DNA of 64,000 bases from Mycolicibacterium baixiangningiae (GTDB taxonomy: Bacteria; Actinomycetota; Actinomycetes; Mycobacteriales; Mycobacteriaceae), in the NCBI RefSeq assembly GCF_016313185.1, contig NZ_CP066218.1, positions 5,332,001 through 5,396,000 of the forward strand. Reading direction: 5' to 3'. A program made the position numbers and the translations under genes. Numbering within the stretch: position 1 is the first letter of the stretch; each line of letters starts with the position of its first letter. The notes below the pieces were generated by a model, which saw only the letters and a program-made list of their open reading frames with translations, ran no database searches and was not told where the DNA came from. This document shows, one piece after another, positions 39,594 through 49,249 of this stretch.

Positions 39594-40465
39594 GCCGCCC
39601 GGCGCCGCACCACCGGGGCGCCGACGGGACAGCCACGGCCGGCCAGGGCCGTGCAGACCCGCGCCAGCCAGTCGTGCGGATGCTCCTCGGCGATGACCCG
39701 AATGACGATCCAACCCCGCTCTTCGAGCATCCGCAGCCGGGCGATGTCCTTGACGTACTGCGCGCGATCCTTGCGGTGGTGGTCACCGTCGTACTCGACC
39801 GCCACCATGAACTCGCGCCAGCCCATGTCGAGGAACGCGACCGGGCGCGACCCGTCGACCACCGGAATCTGAGTCTCCGGTCGCGGCAGACCCGCGTCGT
39901 GCAGACACAACCGCAGCCGGCTCTCGCGCGGTGAGGCCGCTCCGCCGTCGACGAGCGGCAGCAACTCGCGCACCTGCCGTAGCCCGCGGGCGCGGGGATA
40001 TCGCCCCGCCAGCGCCATGACCTGGTCGACATCGAACCGCTGATTCCACATCAGGGCGTCCAGCCGCTCCAGCGCCTCACCGCGCTCCAGGTGGCGTGCG
40101 AGGTCGAAGGCGGTGCGCACCCTCGTCGTCACGGGGAGCCCGGACCTCCGGGTGATCTCGTCCTCTGCGACTCTCTCGGTACGCGGGATCAAGCCCTCCT
40201 GCGGCCTGCAGTTCGCACCGACGACCTCGATGGGCGTGGACGGGTCCACCCAGGGCGCACCGTGCAGGGAGGCCGCGGCGACACCCGCGACGACTCCACG
40301 CCGGCCGGTCGCTAGCCAGGCGCCGATCGCACGGTGGCGCAGCGAGGCCGCGGAGCGCTTGGAGAGGTACACACCGCGGTACAGCACGGTGTAGTTCATG
40401 CGGAGGTCATGGCGGGTCACCACGCCCGCGGCCAGTGCCTCGCCGCCGAGGATCACGTCGCTCAT
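39590..40465 (-). CDS. DUF559 endonuclease-like protein with AbiEi-type N-terminal region
   Basis: This protein is 291 aa from the ATG at 40465 (two upstream ATGs in frame are possible). The N-terminal half has short HTH and YRGVYLSKRSAASLRHRAIGA-like stretches known from AbiEi-type antitoxin/transcriptional regulators. The C-terminal half is a Vsr-like PD-(D/E)XK domain (SPRESRLRLCL, FLDMGWREFMVAVEYDGDHH, ARLRMLEERGW). A homologue (Rv3714c) is at the same site, so this is a conserved mycobacterial gene. No toxin gene is next to it. The last 4 nt overlap the convergent gatD end. Confidence 0.78.
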   Translation of the reverse strand: MSDVILGGEALAAGVVTRHDLRMNYTVLYRGVYLSKRSAASLRHRAIGAWLATGRRGVVAGVAAASLHGAPWVDPSTPIEVVGANCRPQEGLIPRTERVAEDEITRRSGLPVTTRVRTAFDLARHLERGEALERLDALMWNQRFDVDQVMALAGRYPRARGLRQVRELLPLVDGGAASPRESRLRLCLHDAGLPRPETQIPVVDGSRPVAFLDMGWREFMVAVEYDGDHHRKDRAQYVKDIARLRMLEERGWIVIRVIAEEHPHDWLARVCTALAGRGCPVGAPVVRRRAA

Positions 40466-40499
40466 GGGTTGCATACTGCGCGAGGGGTCTGACATTTCT

Positions 40500-40556
40500 C
40501 GAAATCGACGTTTCGTAGCCATCGGCCGAGAGGACCTCTACAAAACGTCGGTTTCG
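40500..40556. repeat. 19-bp intergenic palindrome downstream of recR
   Basis: Arms 40500-40518 (cgaaatcgacgtttcgtag) and 40538-40556 (ctacaaaacgtcggtttcg) pair over 19 positions, two of them G-U, with a 19 nt loop. It lies between the recR stop and the next minus-strand start, so it may act as the ebfC-recR terminator. Confidence 0.75.
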
Positions 40557-40580
40557 CGTGCGACGGATCGTGCCGCGATA

Positions 40581-41192
40581 TCAGGCCATGGCGCGGCGAC
40601 CGGCCAGCGCACGGCCCAGCGTGAGTTCGTCGGCGAACTCGAGATCGCCGCCCATCGGCAGCCCCGACGCGATGCGTGTGACGCTCAAGCCCGGGATGTC
40701 GCGCAGCATCCGCACGAGATAGGTGGCCGTCGCCTCGCCCTCGGTGTTCGGGTCCGTGGCGATGATCACCTCGGCCACGTCGACGCCGTCGACCCGCTCG
40801 CCGATCCGGTTCAGCAACTCACGGATGCGCAACTGGTCGGGCCCCACCCCGCTCAACGGGTCGAGCGCGCCGCCCAGCACGTGGTAGCGGCCGCGGAACT
40901 CCCGCGTCCGCTCGACGGCCTGCACATCCTTGGGCTCCTCGACCACGCAGATCAGCGAGGCGTCCCGCCGGGGGTCGCTGCAGATGCGACAGCGGTCCGC
41001 GTCGGAGACGTTGCCGCACACCTCGCAGAACTTCACCCCGTCGCGGATCCGATTGAGCACCGCGGTCAGCCGGTCGATGTCGGGGGGCTCCACGCTCAAC
41101 AGATGAAAGGCGATGCGCTGGGCGCTCTTCGGCCCGATCCCCGGCAGCTTGCCGAGTTCGTCGATCAGATCCTGTACGGGCCCCTCGAACAA
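40581..41192 (-). CDS. recR: Recombination mediator protein RecR
   Basis: RecR helps load RecA at gaps with RecO/RecF. The 203 aa length fits exactly when the TTG at 41192 ([16 protein letters not shown]) is the start. Domains are HhH ([17 protein letters not shown]), zinc finger [16 protein letters not shown], and Toprim ([32 protein letters not shown]). The start follows the ebfC stop by 1 nt. Confidence 0.97.
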   Translation of the reverse strand: MFEGPVQDLIDELGKLPGIGPKSAQRIAFHLLSVEPPDIDRLTAVLNRIRDGVKFCEVCGNVSDADRCRICSDPRRDASLICVVEEPKDVQAVERTREFRGRYHVLGGALDPLSGVGPDQLRIRELLNRIGERVDGVDVAEVIIATDPNTEGEATATYLVRMLRDIPGLSVTRIASGLPMGGDLEFADELTLGRALAGRRAMA

Positions 41193-41193
41193 G

Positions 41194-41529
41194 TCAGAGG
41201 CCCGGGATGCCCAGGCCGCCCATGCCGCCCGCGAGCGGCCCGAGCCGGTCGTGCGCGAGGATGGTGACCTGCTTGGCGGCGTCGGCGATCGCGCCGACGA
41301 CGAGGTCCTGCAGCGTCTCGACGTCGTCGGGGTCGACGACCTTGGGGTCGATGGCCACCGCCACCACGTCACCGCTGCCCCTCATCGTCACCTGCACCAG
41401 GCCGCCGCCGGCCTGACCGTGCACCTCGGAGTTGGCGAGTGACTCCTGCGCCTCCATCAACTGCTGCTGCATCTGCTGCGCCTGGGCGAGGAGTGCTGAC
41501 ATATCGGGCTGGCCACCACCGGGTTGCAT
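41194..41529 (-). CDS. YbaB/EbfC-family nucleoid-associated protein
   Basis: This 111 aa protein has a Gln/Met-rich N-terminal helix ([19 protein letters not shown]), the sheet [20 protein letters not shown] and a helix [20 protein letters not shown]. It is a dimeric DNA-binding protein usually encoded directly upstream of recR, as here. AGGGGA precedes the ATG. Confidence 0.94.
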   Translation of the reverse strand: MQPGGGQPDMSALLAQAQQMQQQLMEAQESLANSEVHGQAGGGLVQVTMRGSGDVVAVAIDPKVVDPDDVETLQDLVVGAIADAAKQVTILAHDRLGPLAGGMGGLGIPGL

Positions 41530-41627
41530 GACTGGTCCCCTTGCATGTTGATGTCGCGTTGGTCTCGACTTGGTTTCTGTCGCCCGTATCCGGCGCTTTG
41601 GGGTTTAAGCGTAGTCGGCACGCGGGC

Positions 41628-41633
41628 TACGGT
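41628..41633 (+). promoter_or_regulatory. -10 element for a leaderless transcript
   Basis: TACGGT, 7 nt, then the GTG at 41641 of the amidase gene. This sets the start at that GTG rather than at earlier in-frame codons. Confidence 0.6.
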
Positions 41634-41640
41634 GGCGCCC

Positions 41641-42381
41641 GTGCCTGCCAGCCTGCGTGTCGGAGCCGCGATCGCCACCAGCCTGCTGATCGCAGGATCG
41701 ATATTCGCCGCCCCCGCCGCCGCCGCGCCCGCCAACATCGCGGGCAAGATCGTGTTCCTCGACCCCGGCCACAACGGCGCCAACGACGCCTCGATCAGCA
41801 GGCAGGTCCCGACCGGCCGCGGCGGCACCAAGGACTGCCAGGCCAGCGGTACGTCTACCGAGGACGGCTATCCGGAGCACACCTTCGCGTGGGACACGAC
41901 GCTGCGCATCAGGCAGGCGTTGACCGCGCTGGGCGTGCGCACCGCCATGTCGCGGGGCAACGACAACGCGCTCGGACCGTGCGTCGACGAGCGCGCGGCG
42001 CTGGCCAATTCGGTGCGCCCGAATGCGATCGTGTCGGTGCATGCCGACGGCGGCCCGTCGACCGGACGCGGCTTTCACGTGCTGTACTCGTCGCCCCCGC
42101 TCAACGACGCACAGGCCGGGCCTTCCGTGCAATTCGCCCAGATCATGCGCGACCAGCTGTCCGGGTCCGGATTCGTGCCGTCGACCTACATCGGATCCGG
42201 CGGGCTGAACCCGCGCAGCGACATCGCCGGGCTCAACCTCGCGCAGTATCCGTCGGTCCTCGTCGAACTGGGCAACATGAAGAACCCGGCGGACTCGGCG
42301 GTGATGAAGACCGCCGAGGGCAGGCAGCGCTACGCCGACGCCGTCGTGCGCGGTATCGCCGCCTTCCTCGCTGTTTCCTGA
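41641..42381 (+). CDS. Exported zinc N-acetylmuramoyl-L-alanine amidase (Rv3717-like)
   Basis: This 246 aa Amidase_3 protein has a signal peptide (IATSLLIAGSIFAAPAAAAP). Zinc ligands are the His of FLDPGHNG, the Glu of DGYPEHTFAW and the His of IVSVHADGG; the catalytic Glu is in SVLVELGNMKN. It cuts the muramic acid-L-Ala bond in peptidoglycan or muropeptides. Rv3717 has the same place beside ebfC-recR and lacks a separate wall-binding domain, as does this one. Confidence 0.93.
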   Translation: MPASLRVGAAIATSLLIAGSIFAAPAAAAPANIAGKIVFLDPGHNGANDASISRQVPTGRGGTKDCQASGTSTEDGYPEHTFAWDTTLRIRQALTALGVRTAMSRGNDNALGPCVDERAALANSVRPNAIVSVHADGGPSTGRGFHVLYSSPPLNDAQAGPSVQFAQIMRDQLSGSGFVPSTYIGSGGLNPRSDIAGLNLAQYPSVLVELGNMKNPADSAVMKTAEGRQRYADAVVRGIAAFLAVS

Positions 42382-42403
42382 CGGCGCTGTTTCCTGAAGC
42401 CCG

Positions 42404-42859
42404 TCAGGCGGCGGATGAGCTCCCGGACTCGACCTCGTGCTTGAGGTTCTCCAGCACCTGGGCCTGGATCTTCTTCAGCCCCAGCGGCGCGAACGTCTTC
42501 TCGAAGAACCCCTTGACGCCACCGGCGCCCGTCCACGACGTCTTGACCGTGACCGACGAGCCCGGGCCCGCGGGGGCGACGGTGTAGTTGGTCACCAGCG
42601 TCGAGTTGGCGTCCTTCTCGATCACGGTGTGTCCGGCCACGTCCACGGTGGCCTTGACGTCGCGCACCCGCGACTTCGTCGCCTGCAGCTTCCAGGTGGC
42701 GACCGTTCCGGCCCCCTGCCCGCCCTCGAGCACCCGATAGTCGCGGTAGTGCTCGGAGAGGATCTTGGGGCGGACGGTCTGGTAGTCGGCGACGGCTGCC
42801 AGCACCGCCGCCGGTTCGGCGTTGATCATGACGGTGCTGGAGGCGCTGACCTGTCCCAT
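42404..42859 (-). CDS. SRPBCC-family protein (Rv3718c-like)
   Basis: This 151 aa protein has a START/polyketide-cyclase-like hydrophobic-pocket fold (SSTVMINAEPAAVLAAVADYQ, DVAGHTVIEKDAN, FFEKTFAPLGLKKIQAQVLENL split at family positions). AAGGAG precedes the ATG at 42859. The ligand is unknown; it is divergent from the fatty-acid methylation genes, so a lipid ligand is conceivable. Confidence 0.88.
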   Translation of the reverse strand: MGQVSASSTVMINAEPAAVLAAVADYQTVRPKILSEHYRDYRVLEGGQGAGTVATWKLQATKSRVRDVKATVDVAGHTVIEKDANSTLVTNYTVAPAGPGSSVTVKTSWTGAGGVKGFFEKTFAPLGLKKIQAQVLENLKHEVESGSSSAA

Positions 42860-42936
42860 CGGTGAAATCTCCTTGTTCGAAGTGAAGACGCGGTGTGTCC
42901 CAGGGCGGTGCGGTCGCATCGGCTTCGGTCGCGGAC

Positions 42937-42942
42937 TAGCGT
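42937..42942 (+). promoter_or_regulatory. -10 element for the leaderless bfaA transcript, inside a palindrome
   Basis: TAGCGT lies 6 nt before the GTG at 42949. It overlaps the perfect 10-bp palindrome gcgtatacgc (42939-42948) that ends at the start codon, so a repressor on the dyad would block both initiation and the RNA start. Confidence 0.6.
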
Positions 42943-42948
42943 ATACGC

Positions 42949-44337
42949 GTGTCTGTTGCCCCGACCGACGCACGGGCTGCTCACGCCGAAGGCGTGGAGC
43001 GGCTACTCGCCAGCTACCGGGCGATTCCGCCGACCGCCTCAGTGCGTCTCGCCAAACCCACGTCCAACCTGTTCCGTGCACGCGCCAAGGCCACCGCCAA
43101 GGGGCTCGACGTATCCGGTCTGACCGAGGTGATCTCCGTCGACCCCGACGCCCGCACCGCCGACGTCGCCGGCATGTGCACCTACGAGACCCTCGTCGCC
43201 GCGACCCTGCCGTTCGGCCTGGCGCCGCTGGTGGTGCCCCAACTCAAGACCATCACCCTCGGCGGCGCGGTGACCGGGCTGGGCATCGAGTCCACCTCGT
43301 TCCGCAACGGCCTGCCGCACGAGTCGGTGCTGGAGATGGACATCCTCACCGGCACCGGCGAGGTCGTCACTGCGAACCGGGACCTGTGCCCGGATCTTTT
43401 TCACGCCTTCCCCAACTCCTACGGCACGCTCGGGTACTCGGTGCGGCTGAAGATCGAACTCGAACCGGTCAAACCGTTCGTGGCGCTGCGCCACTTACGT
43501 TTCCGGTCGCTGACCGACCTGGTCGAAGCGATGGACCGCATCGCCGAATCCGGCGGCCTCGACGGCGAGCCCGTCGACTACCTCGACGGTGTGGTGTTCG
43601 GCGCCGACGAGAGCTACCTGTGCGTCGGCGTCCGGACGGCAACGCCCGGCCCGGTCAGCGATTACACCGGTCAGCAGATCTACTACCGCTCGATCCAGCA
43701 CTCCGGAGACAACGGCGCTGAGAAGCGTGACCGGTTGACCATCCACGACTACCTGTGGCGCTGGGACACCGACTGGTTTTGGTGCTCAAGGGCTTTCGGC
43801 GCTCAGAACCCGACGATCCGGCGGCTGTGGCCGCAGCGCTACCGGCGCAGCAGCTTCTACTGGAAGCTGATCGGATACGACCAGCGGTTCAACATCGCCG
43901 ACCGCATCGAGATACGCAACGGACGGCCACCGCGGGAGCGCGTCGTCCAGGACATCGAGGTGCCCATCGGCCGCACCGCGGAGTTCCTCGGCTGGTTCCT
44001 GGAGAATGTGCCGATCGAGCCGATCTGGCTGTGCCCGTTACGGTTACGGGACAACGACAGCTGGCCGTTGTATCCGATCCGCCCGCAACACACCTACGTC
44101 AACGTGGGCTTCTGGTCGTCGGTACCGGTCGGGCCGGAGGAGGGGCACACCAACAGGCTCATCGAGCGCAAGGTCAGCGAGCTCGATGGGCACAAATCGC
44201 TGTACTCGGATGCGTACTACTCCGAGGAAGAATTCGACGAACTCTACGGGGGCGAGACATACAAAACGGTCAAGAAGGCATACGACCCCGATTCACGGCT
44301 GCTCGATCTGTATGCCAAAGCGGTGCAGAGACGATGA
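42949..44337 (+). CDS. bfaA: FAD-binding oxidoreductase for 10-methyl fatty acid synthesis (BfaA/TmsA-like)
   Basis: This 462 aa protein has a VAO-type FAD domain (VISVDPDARTADVAGMCTYE, then ITLGGAVTGLGIESTSFRNG, LPHESVLEMDILTGTGEV) and a long C-terminal domain. Homologues with the adjacent methyltransferase convert oleic acid to 10-methylstearic (tuberculostearic) acid; this enzyme reduces the 10-methylene intermediate with NADPH. The pair corresponds to Rv3719-Rv3720. The start is leaderless, and a mini-ORF links it to bfaB. Confidence 0.88.
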   Translation: MSVAPTDARAAHAEGVERLLASYRAIPPTASVRLAKPTSNLFRARAKATAKGLDVSGLTEVISVDPDARTADVAGMCTYETLVAATLPFGLAPLVVPQLKTITLGGAVTGLGIESTSFRNGLPHESVLEMDILTGTGEVVTANRDLCPDLFHAFPNSYGTLGYSVRLKIELEPVKPFVALRHLRFRSLTDLVEAMDRIAESGGLDGEPVDYLDGVVFGADESYLCVGVRTATPGPVSDYTGQQIYYRSIQHSGDNGAEKRDRLTIHDYLWRWDTDWFWCSRAFGAQNPTIRRLWPQRYRRSSFYWKLIGYDQRFNIADRIEIRNGRPPRERVVQDIEVPIGRTAEFLGWFLENVPIEPIWLCPLRLRDNDSWPLYPIRPQHTYVNVGFWSSVPVGPEEGHTNRLIERKVSELDGHKSLYSDAYYSEEEFDELYGGETYKTVKKAYDPDSRLLDLYAKAVQRR

Positions 44338-44369
44338 GCGCCTGCGCGAAGAGTAGGAACCTGCGATGA
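44334..44369 (+). CDS. Mini-ORF MSACAKSRNLR linking bfaA and bfaB
   Basis: Eleven codons plus stop start inside the bfaA stop (ATGA, 44334-44337) and end inside the bfaB start (ATGA, 44366-44369). The first 20 bp match the mini-ORF at 17949-17968 with one change. It contains gaagag-tagga that may serve as ribosome site for bfaB. Confidence 0.4.
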   Translation: MSACAKSRNLR

Positions 44370-45661
44370 CGAAACTCGTACCGGAACAGAAGCTGACGTT
44401 GGCGGAGATCCTCGAGATCTTCGTTTCGGGCCAGGAACCGTTGAAGTTCACCGCCTATGACGGCAGTACCGCCGGCCCGGCGGACGCCACGCTCGGCTTC
44501 GACCTCAAGACCCCGCGCGGCACCACCTATCTGGCCACCGCGCCGGGTGATCTGGGTATGGCGCGGGCCTATGTGTCCGGCGACATCGAGCTCACCGGAG
44601 TCCATCCCGGCGACCCGTACGATCTGCTGCGAGCGCTGACCGGGACAATGGAATTCAAGCGCCCGCCGGCCAAGGTGCTGGCGAACATCGTGCGCTCCAT
44701 CGGATTCGAGCACCTCAAGCCAATCGCCCCGCCGCCGCAGGAAACATTGCCCCGGTGGCGCCGGATCGCAGAAGGATTGCGACACAGCAAATCCCGTGAC
44801 GCCGGGGTGATCCACCACCACTATGACGTATCGAACACTTTCTACGAGTGGGTGCTCGGGCCGTCCATGACCTACACCTGCGCGTGCTACCCGCAGCCGG
44901 AAGCGACGCTGGAGGAAGCGCAGGACAACAAGTACCGCCTGGTGTTCGAGAAGTTGCGGCTGCAGCCCGGTGACCGGCTGCTCGACGTCGGTTGCGGGTG
45001 GGCCGGCATGGTGCGGTATGCAGCCCGCCACGGCGTGAAGGCCGTCGGCGTGACCCTGTCGAAAGAGCAGGCACTGTGGGGACAGAAGGCGATCGCCGAC
45101 GAAGGTCTGACCGACCTGGCGGAGATCCGCCACGGTGACTACCGCGACGTGCGCGAAATCGGTTTCGACGCAGTCTCGTCGATCGGGCTCACCGAACACA
45201 TCGGTGTGCAGAACTATCCGTCGTACTTCCGATTCCTGCAGTCGAAGCTGCGCACCGGCGGACTACTCCTCAACCATTGCATCACCCGGCCGGACAACCG
45301 CGCCGCGCCCGCCGCGGGCGGATTCATCGACCGCTACGTGTTCCCCGACGGGGAGTTGACCGGTTCGGGCCGCATCATCACCGAGGCGCAGGACGTCGGC
45401 CTGGAGGTGGTGCACGAGGAGAATCTGCGTCACCACTACGCGATGACGTTGCGCGACTGGTGCCGCAACCTCGTCGAGCACTGGGACGAGGCGGTCGACG
45501 AGGTGGGGCTGGGCACCGCGAAGGTGTGGGGGATGTACATGGCGGGTTCGCGGCTCGGTTTCGAGACGAACATCGTTCAGCTGCACCAGGTGCTGGCGGT
45601 CAAACTGGACGAGCGCGGCAACGACGGCGGGCTGCCGCTGCGGCCGTGGTGGTCGGCGTAA
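44366..45661 (+). CDS. bfaB: SAM-dependent fatty acid methyltransferase (cyclopropane-synthase-like, BfaB/TmsB)
   Basis: This 431 aa CFA-synthase-like enzyme has an N-terminal lipid-contact domain (about residues 1-130) and a C-terminal methyltransferase: HHHYDVSNTFYEWVLGPSMTY (split at DVSN), LLDVGCGWAGMVRYAARHG, GLTEHIGVQNYPSYF. It would methylate C10 of oleoyl chains, probably on phospholipids, giving the 10-methylene product for BfaA. Mycolic acid cyclopropane synthases are shorter (about 287 aa), so the tuberculostearate role fits better. Confidence 0.9.
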   Translation: MTKLVPEQKLTLAEILEIFVSGQEPLKFTAYDGSTAGPADATLGFDLKTPRGTTYLATAPGDLGMARAYVSGDIELTGVHPGDPYDLLRALTGTMEFKRPPAKVLANIVRSIGFEHLKPIAPPPQETLPRWRRIAEGLRHSKSRDAGVIHHHYDVSNTFYEWVLGPSMTYTCACYPQPEATLEEAQDNKYRLVFEKLRLQPGDRLLDVGCGWAGMVRYAARHGVKAVGVTLSKEQALWGQKAIADEGLTDLAEIRHGDYRDVREIGFDAVSSIGLTEHIGVQNYPSYFRFLQSKLRTGGLLLNHCITRPDNRAAPAAGGFIDRYVFPDGELTGSGRIITEAQDVGLEVVHEENLRHHYAMTLRDWCRNLVEHWDEAVDEVGLGTAKVWGMYMAGSRLGFETNIVQLHQVLAVKLDERGNDGGLPLRPWWSA

Positions 45662-45668
45662 CTACACG

Positions 45669-47573
45669 TTAGCTGCCGTCGATCCGGCGGGCGCCGAGTT
45701 CGTTCTGCAGCAGTTCGAGCGCGGCTTCCTCCGGGTCGCGGCGAGGGCCCATGTCCTGGTGGACCGCTTCGGCCAGCATGCTCTCCTCGTCGTCCCCGGG
45801 CAGTGGCGGAGGGGCGGCGGGCGACGGCCGGGCGGGTTCCGCCGGAGCGGCGGCCAGCCCGGCACCGGCTTCGCACTGGATCTTCCAGTCCACTCCGAGC
45901 GCATCCTTGAGGGCCTCGCGAATGACGTCGGAGTTCCGCTGCTCGACAAGCCGTTTCGCCAGTGGCGCCGACTCATGGCTCAGCACCAACGTGTCGTTCT
46001 CGACCGCGCGCACGATGGCGCCGGCCAGCATCACGTCGATGGTGCGGCTGCGCTGCCTGACCTTCTCCCGCACCGTGGTCCACATGCTGCGCACCGCCGC
46101 GGCGTTCGGCGCGCTACCGGCGGCCGGGGGGACCTCGACCACGGGCTCGGCGGGCTGGCGCACCGGAGGCGGCGACGGCTCCGGCTCGGCAGGCGTGGCG
46201 ACCGGGCGCGATACCGGCTCGGGTGGTTCAGCGACGGGGGCCGCCGGCTCGGGCGGCGCGGGCGGCGGAGCCGGCTGTGACACCGCCGCGGGTGGCGTCG
46301 GCGTTTCCGGACCGGGCTCCGCGGGCGCGGGGGCGTCGGGCACCCGACTCCTGCGGGTGAACGTCTTGGCGGGCTCCACCTGGCGCGCGGCGGCCGGCAT
46401 GTCCGAGGCCGGGATCGACATGTCGAGGCGGGTCTCGATGCGCTCGACGCGTTGCAGCAGAGCCGATTCCGTATCGCTGGCCGACGGCAGCAGCAGCCGG
46501 GCGCAGACCACCTCGAGCAGCAGCCGGGGCGCGGTCGCACCGCGCATCTCCCCCAGCCCGGCGTGCACCACCTCGGCGTAGCGGGCCAGCGTCGCGGCGC
46601 CCACCCGCTCAGCCTGATCGCGCATCCGCTCGAGTACGTCCCCCGGGGCGTCGACCACCCCGCGGGCGGCGGCGTCGGGCACCGCCTGCAGGACGATGAG
46701 ATCGCGGAAACGCTCGAGCAGGTCGGTGGCGAAGCGTCGCGGATCGTGCCCGGCGTCGATCACCGATTCAACGGCGCCGAACAGCGCGGAGGCGTCGCCT
46801 GCGGCCAGCGCATCGACCGCATCGTCAATCAGCGCGACGTCGGTGGCCCCGAGCAGGGCGAGCGCGCGGCCGTACTCGACGCGGTTGCCCGCCGCCCCCG
46901 CCAGCAGCTGGTCGAGCACCGAGAGCGTGTCACGGGGCGACCCGCCGCCCGCCCGGATCACCAGCGGGTACACCGCGTCGTCGACGGTGACGCCCTCGTC
47001 GGCGCAGATGCGTTCCAGCAGCGTGCGCATGGTCTTGGGCGCCAGCAACCGGAACGGGTAGTGGTGGGTGCGCGACCGGATCGTCGGCAGCACCTTCTCC
47101 GGTTCAGTGGTGGCGAACACGAAGATCAGGTGCTCCGGCGGCTCCTCGACGATCTTGAGCAGCGCGTTGAAGCCGGCCGTGGTGACCATGTGCGCTTCGT
47201 CGACGATGAAGATGCGGTAGCGCGACTGTGCCGGGGCGTAGAACGCGCGGTCGCGCAGTTCGCGGGTGTCGTCGACACCACCGTGGCTGGCCGCGTCGAG
47301 TTCCGTCACGTCCATGTTGCCCGGCCCGTTGGGGGCCAGCGCCACGCACGAATCGCACGTCCCGCAGGGGGTCGGGGTGGGCCCGGCTGAGCAGTTCAGC
47401 GAGCGGGCCAGGATGCGCGCCGACGACGTCTTCCCGCAGCCCCGGGGACCGGAGAACAGGTAGGCATGGTTGATGCGCCCGGCCGACAGCGCGGTCGACA
47501 GCGGCTCGGTGACATGCTCCTGCCCGACCACCTCCGCGAAGGTCGCCGGTCGGTACTTGCGGTAGAGCGCCAC
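45669..47573 (-). CDS. dnaX: DNA polymerase III subunits gamma/tau
   Basis: This 634 aa clamp-loader ATPase has Walker A (FSGPRGCGKTSSARI), the zinc module CSAGPTPTPCGTCDSC, FIVDEAHMVT and the sensor region FVFATTEPEKVLPTIRSR. A Pro/Ala-rich linker (about residues 400-490) precedes the C-terminal tau domain. The linker is longer than in M. tuberculosis. I see no slippery A-run for a gamma frameshift. The GTG is leaderless. It is convergent with bfaB, 7 nt apart. Confidence 0.96.
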   Translation of the reverse strand: MALYRKYRPATFAEVVGQEHVTEPLSTALSAGRINHAYLFSGPRGCGKTSSARILARSLNCSAGPTPTPCGTCDSCVALAPNGPGNMDVTELDAASHGGVDDTRELRDRAFYAPAQSRYRIFIVDEAHMVTTAGFNALLKIVEEPPEHLIFVFATTEPEKVLPTIRSRTHHYPFRLLAPKTMRTLLERICADEGVTVDDAVYPLVIRAGGGSPRDTLSVLDQLLAGAAGNRVEYGRALALLGATDVALIDDAVDALAAGDASALFGAVESVIDAGHDPRRFATDLLERFRDLIVLQAVPDAAARGVVDAPGDVLERMRDQAERVGAATLARYAEVVHAGLGEMRGATAPRLLLEVVCARLLLPSASDTESALLQRVERIETRLDMSIPASDMPAAARQVEPAKTFTRRSRVPDAPAPAEPGPETPTPPAAVSQPAPPPAPPEPAAPVAEPPEPVSRPVATPAEPEPSPPPVRQPAEPVVEVPPAAGSAPNAAAVRSMWTTVREKVRQRSRTIDVMLAGAIVRAVENDTLVLSHESAPLAKRLVEQRNSDVIREALKDALGVDWKIQCEAGAGLAAAPAEPARPSPAAPPPLPGDDEESMLAEAVHQDMGPRRDPEEAALELLQNELGARRIDGS

Positions 47574-47580
47574 GGTCAGC

Positions 47581-47586
47581 AGGCTA
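47581..47586 (-). promoter_or_regulatory. -10 element for leaderless dnaX
   Basis: On the minus strand TAGCCT precedes the GTG at 47573 by 7 nt, the mycobacterial leaderless spacing. Confidence 0.55.
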
Positions 47587-47607
47587 CCGACGCAGTACGA
47601 CGGATGG

Positions 47608-49022
<1,415 letters not shown>

Positions 49023-49092
49023 CCTGAGTGTAATACCCACGCCCGGGCACATCTCGACGGGCGCGTTCTGCCCGTCAGCTACGATTGCCCGC

Positions 49093-49178
49093 GGAGGATT
49101 CGCCTAGTGGCCTATGGCGCTCGCCTGGAACGCGGGTTGGGTTAATAGCCCTCAGGGGTTCAAATCCCCTATCCTCCG
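49093..49178 (+). tRNA. tRNA-Ser (anticodon GGA)
   Basis: The 86 nt gene has acceptor stem ggaggat/atcctcc, anticodon GGA in cctGGAAcg, a long variable arm typical of class II tRNA-Ser, and T-loop ggttcaaatcc. The encoded 3' end continues with G-C-A, so CCA is completed partly by enzyme. Confidence 0.95.
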
Positions 49179-49249
49179 CACCCGGTCCGCGGTGCGATCG
49201 GCATCGACGATGCTGATCGCACCGCCGGCCACCAGTCTCGAGGAGGAGT

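Noticed and set aside
40581..41372. Longer RecR start in the ebfC reading region
   Set aside because: Residues before the TTG at 41192 are the out-of-frame reading of ebfC; with the TTG start the length matches RecR exactly.
45669..47573. Programmed frameshift in dnaX to make gamma
   Set aside because: No A-rich slippery heptamer followed by a stem is visible; mycobacterial dnaX is not known to need one.
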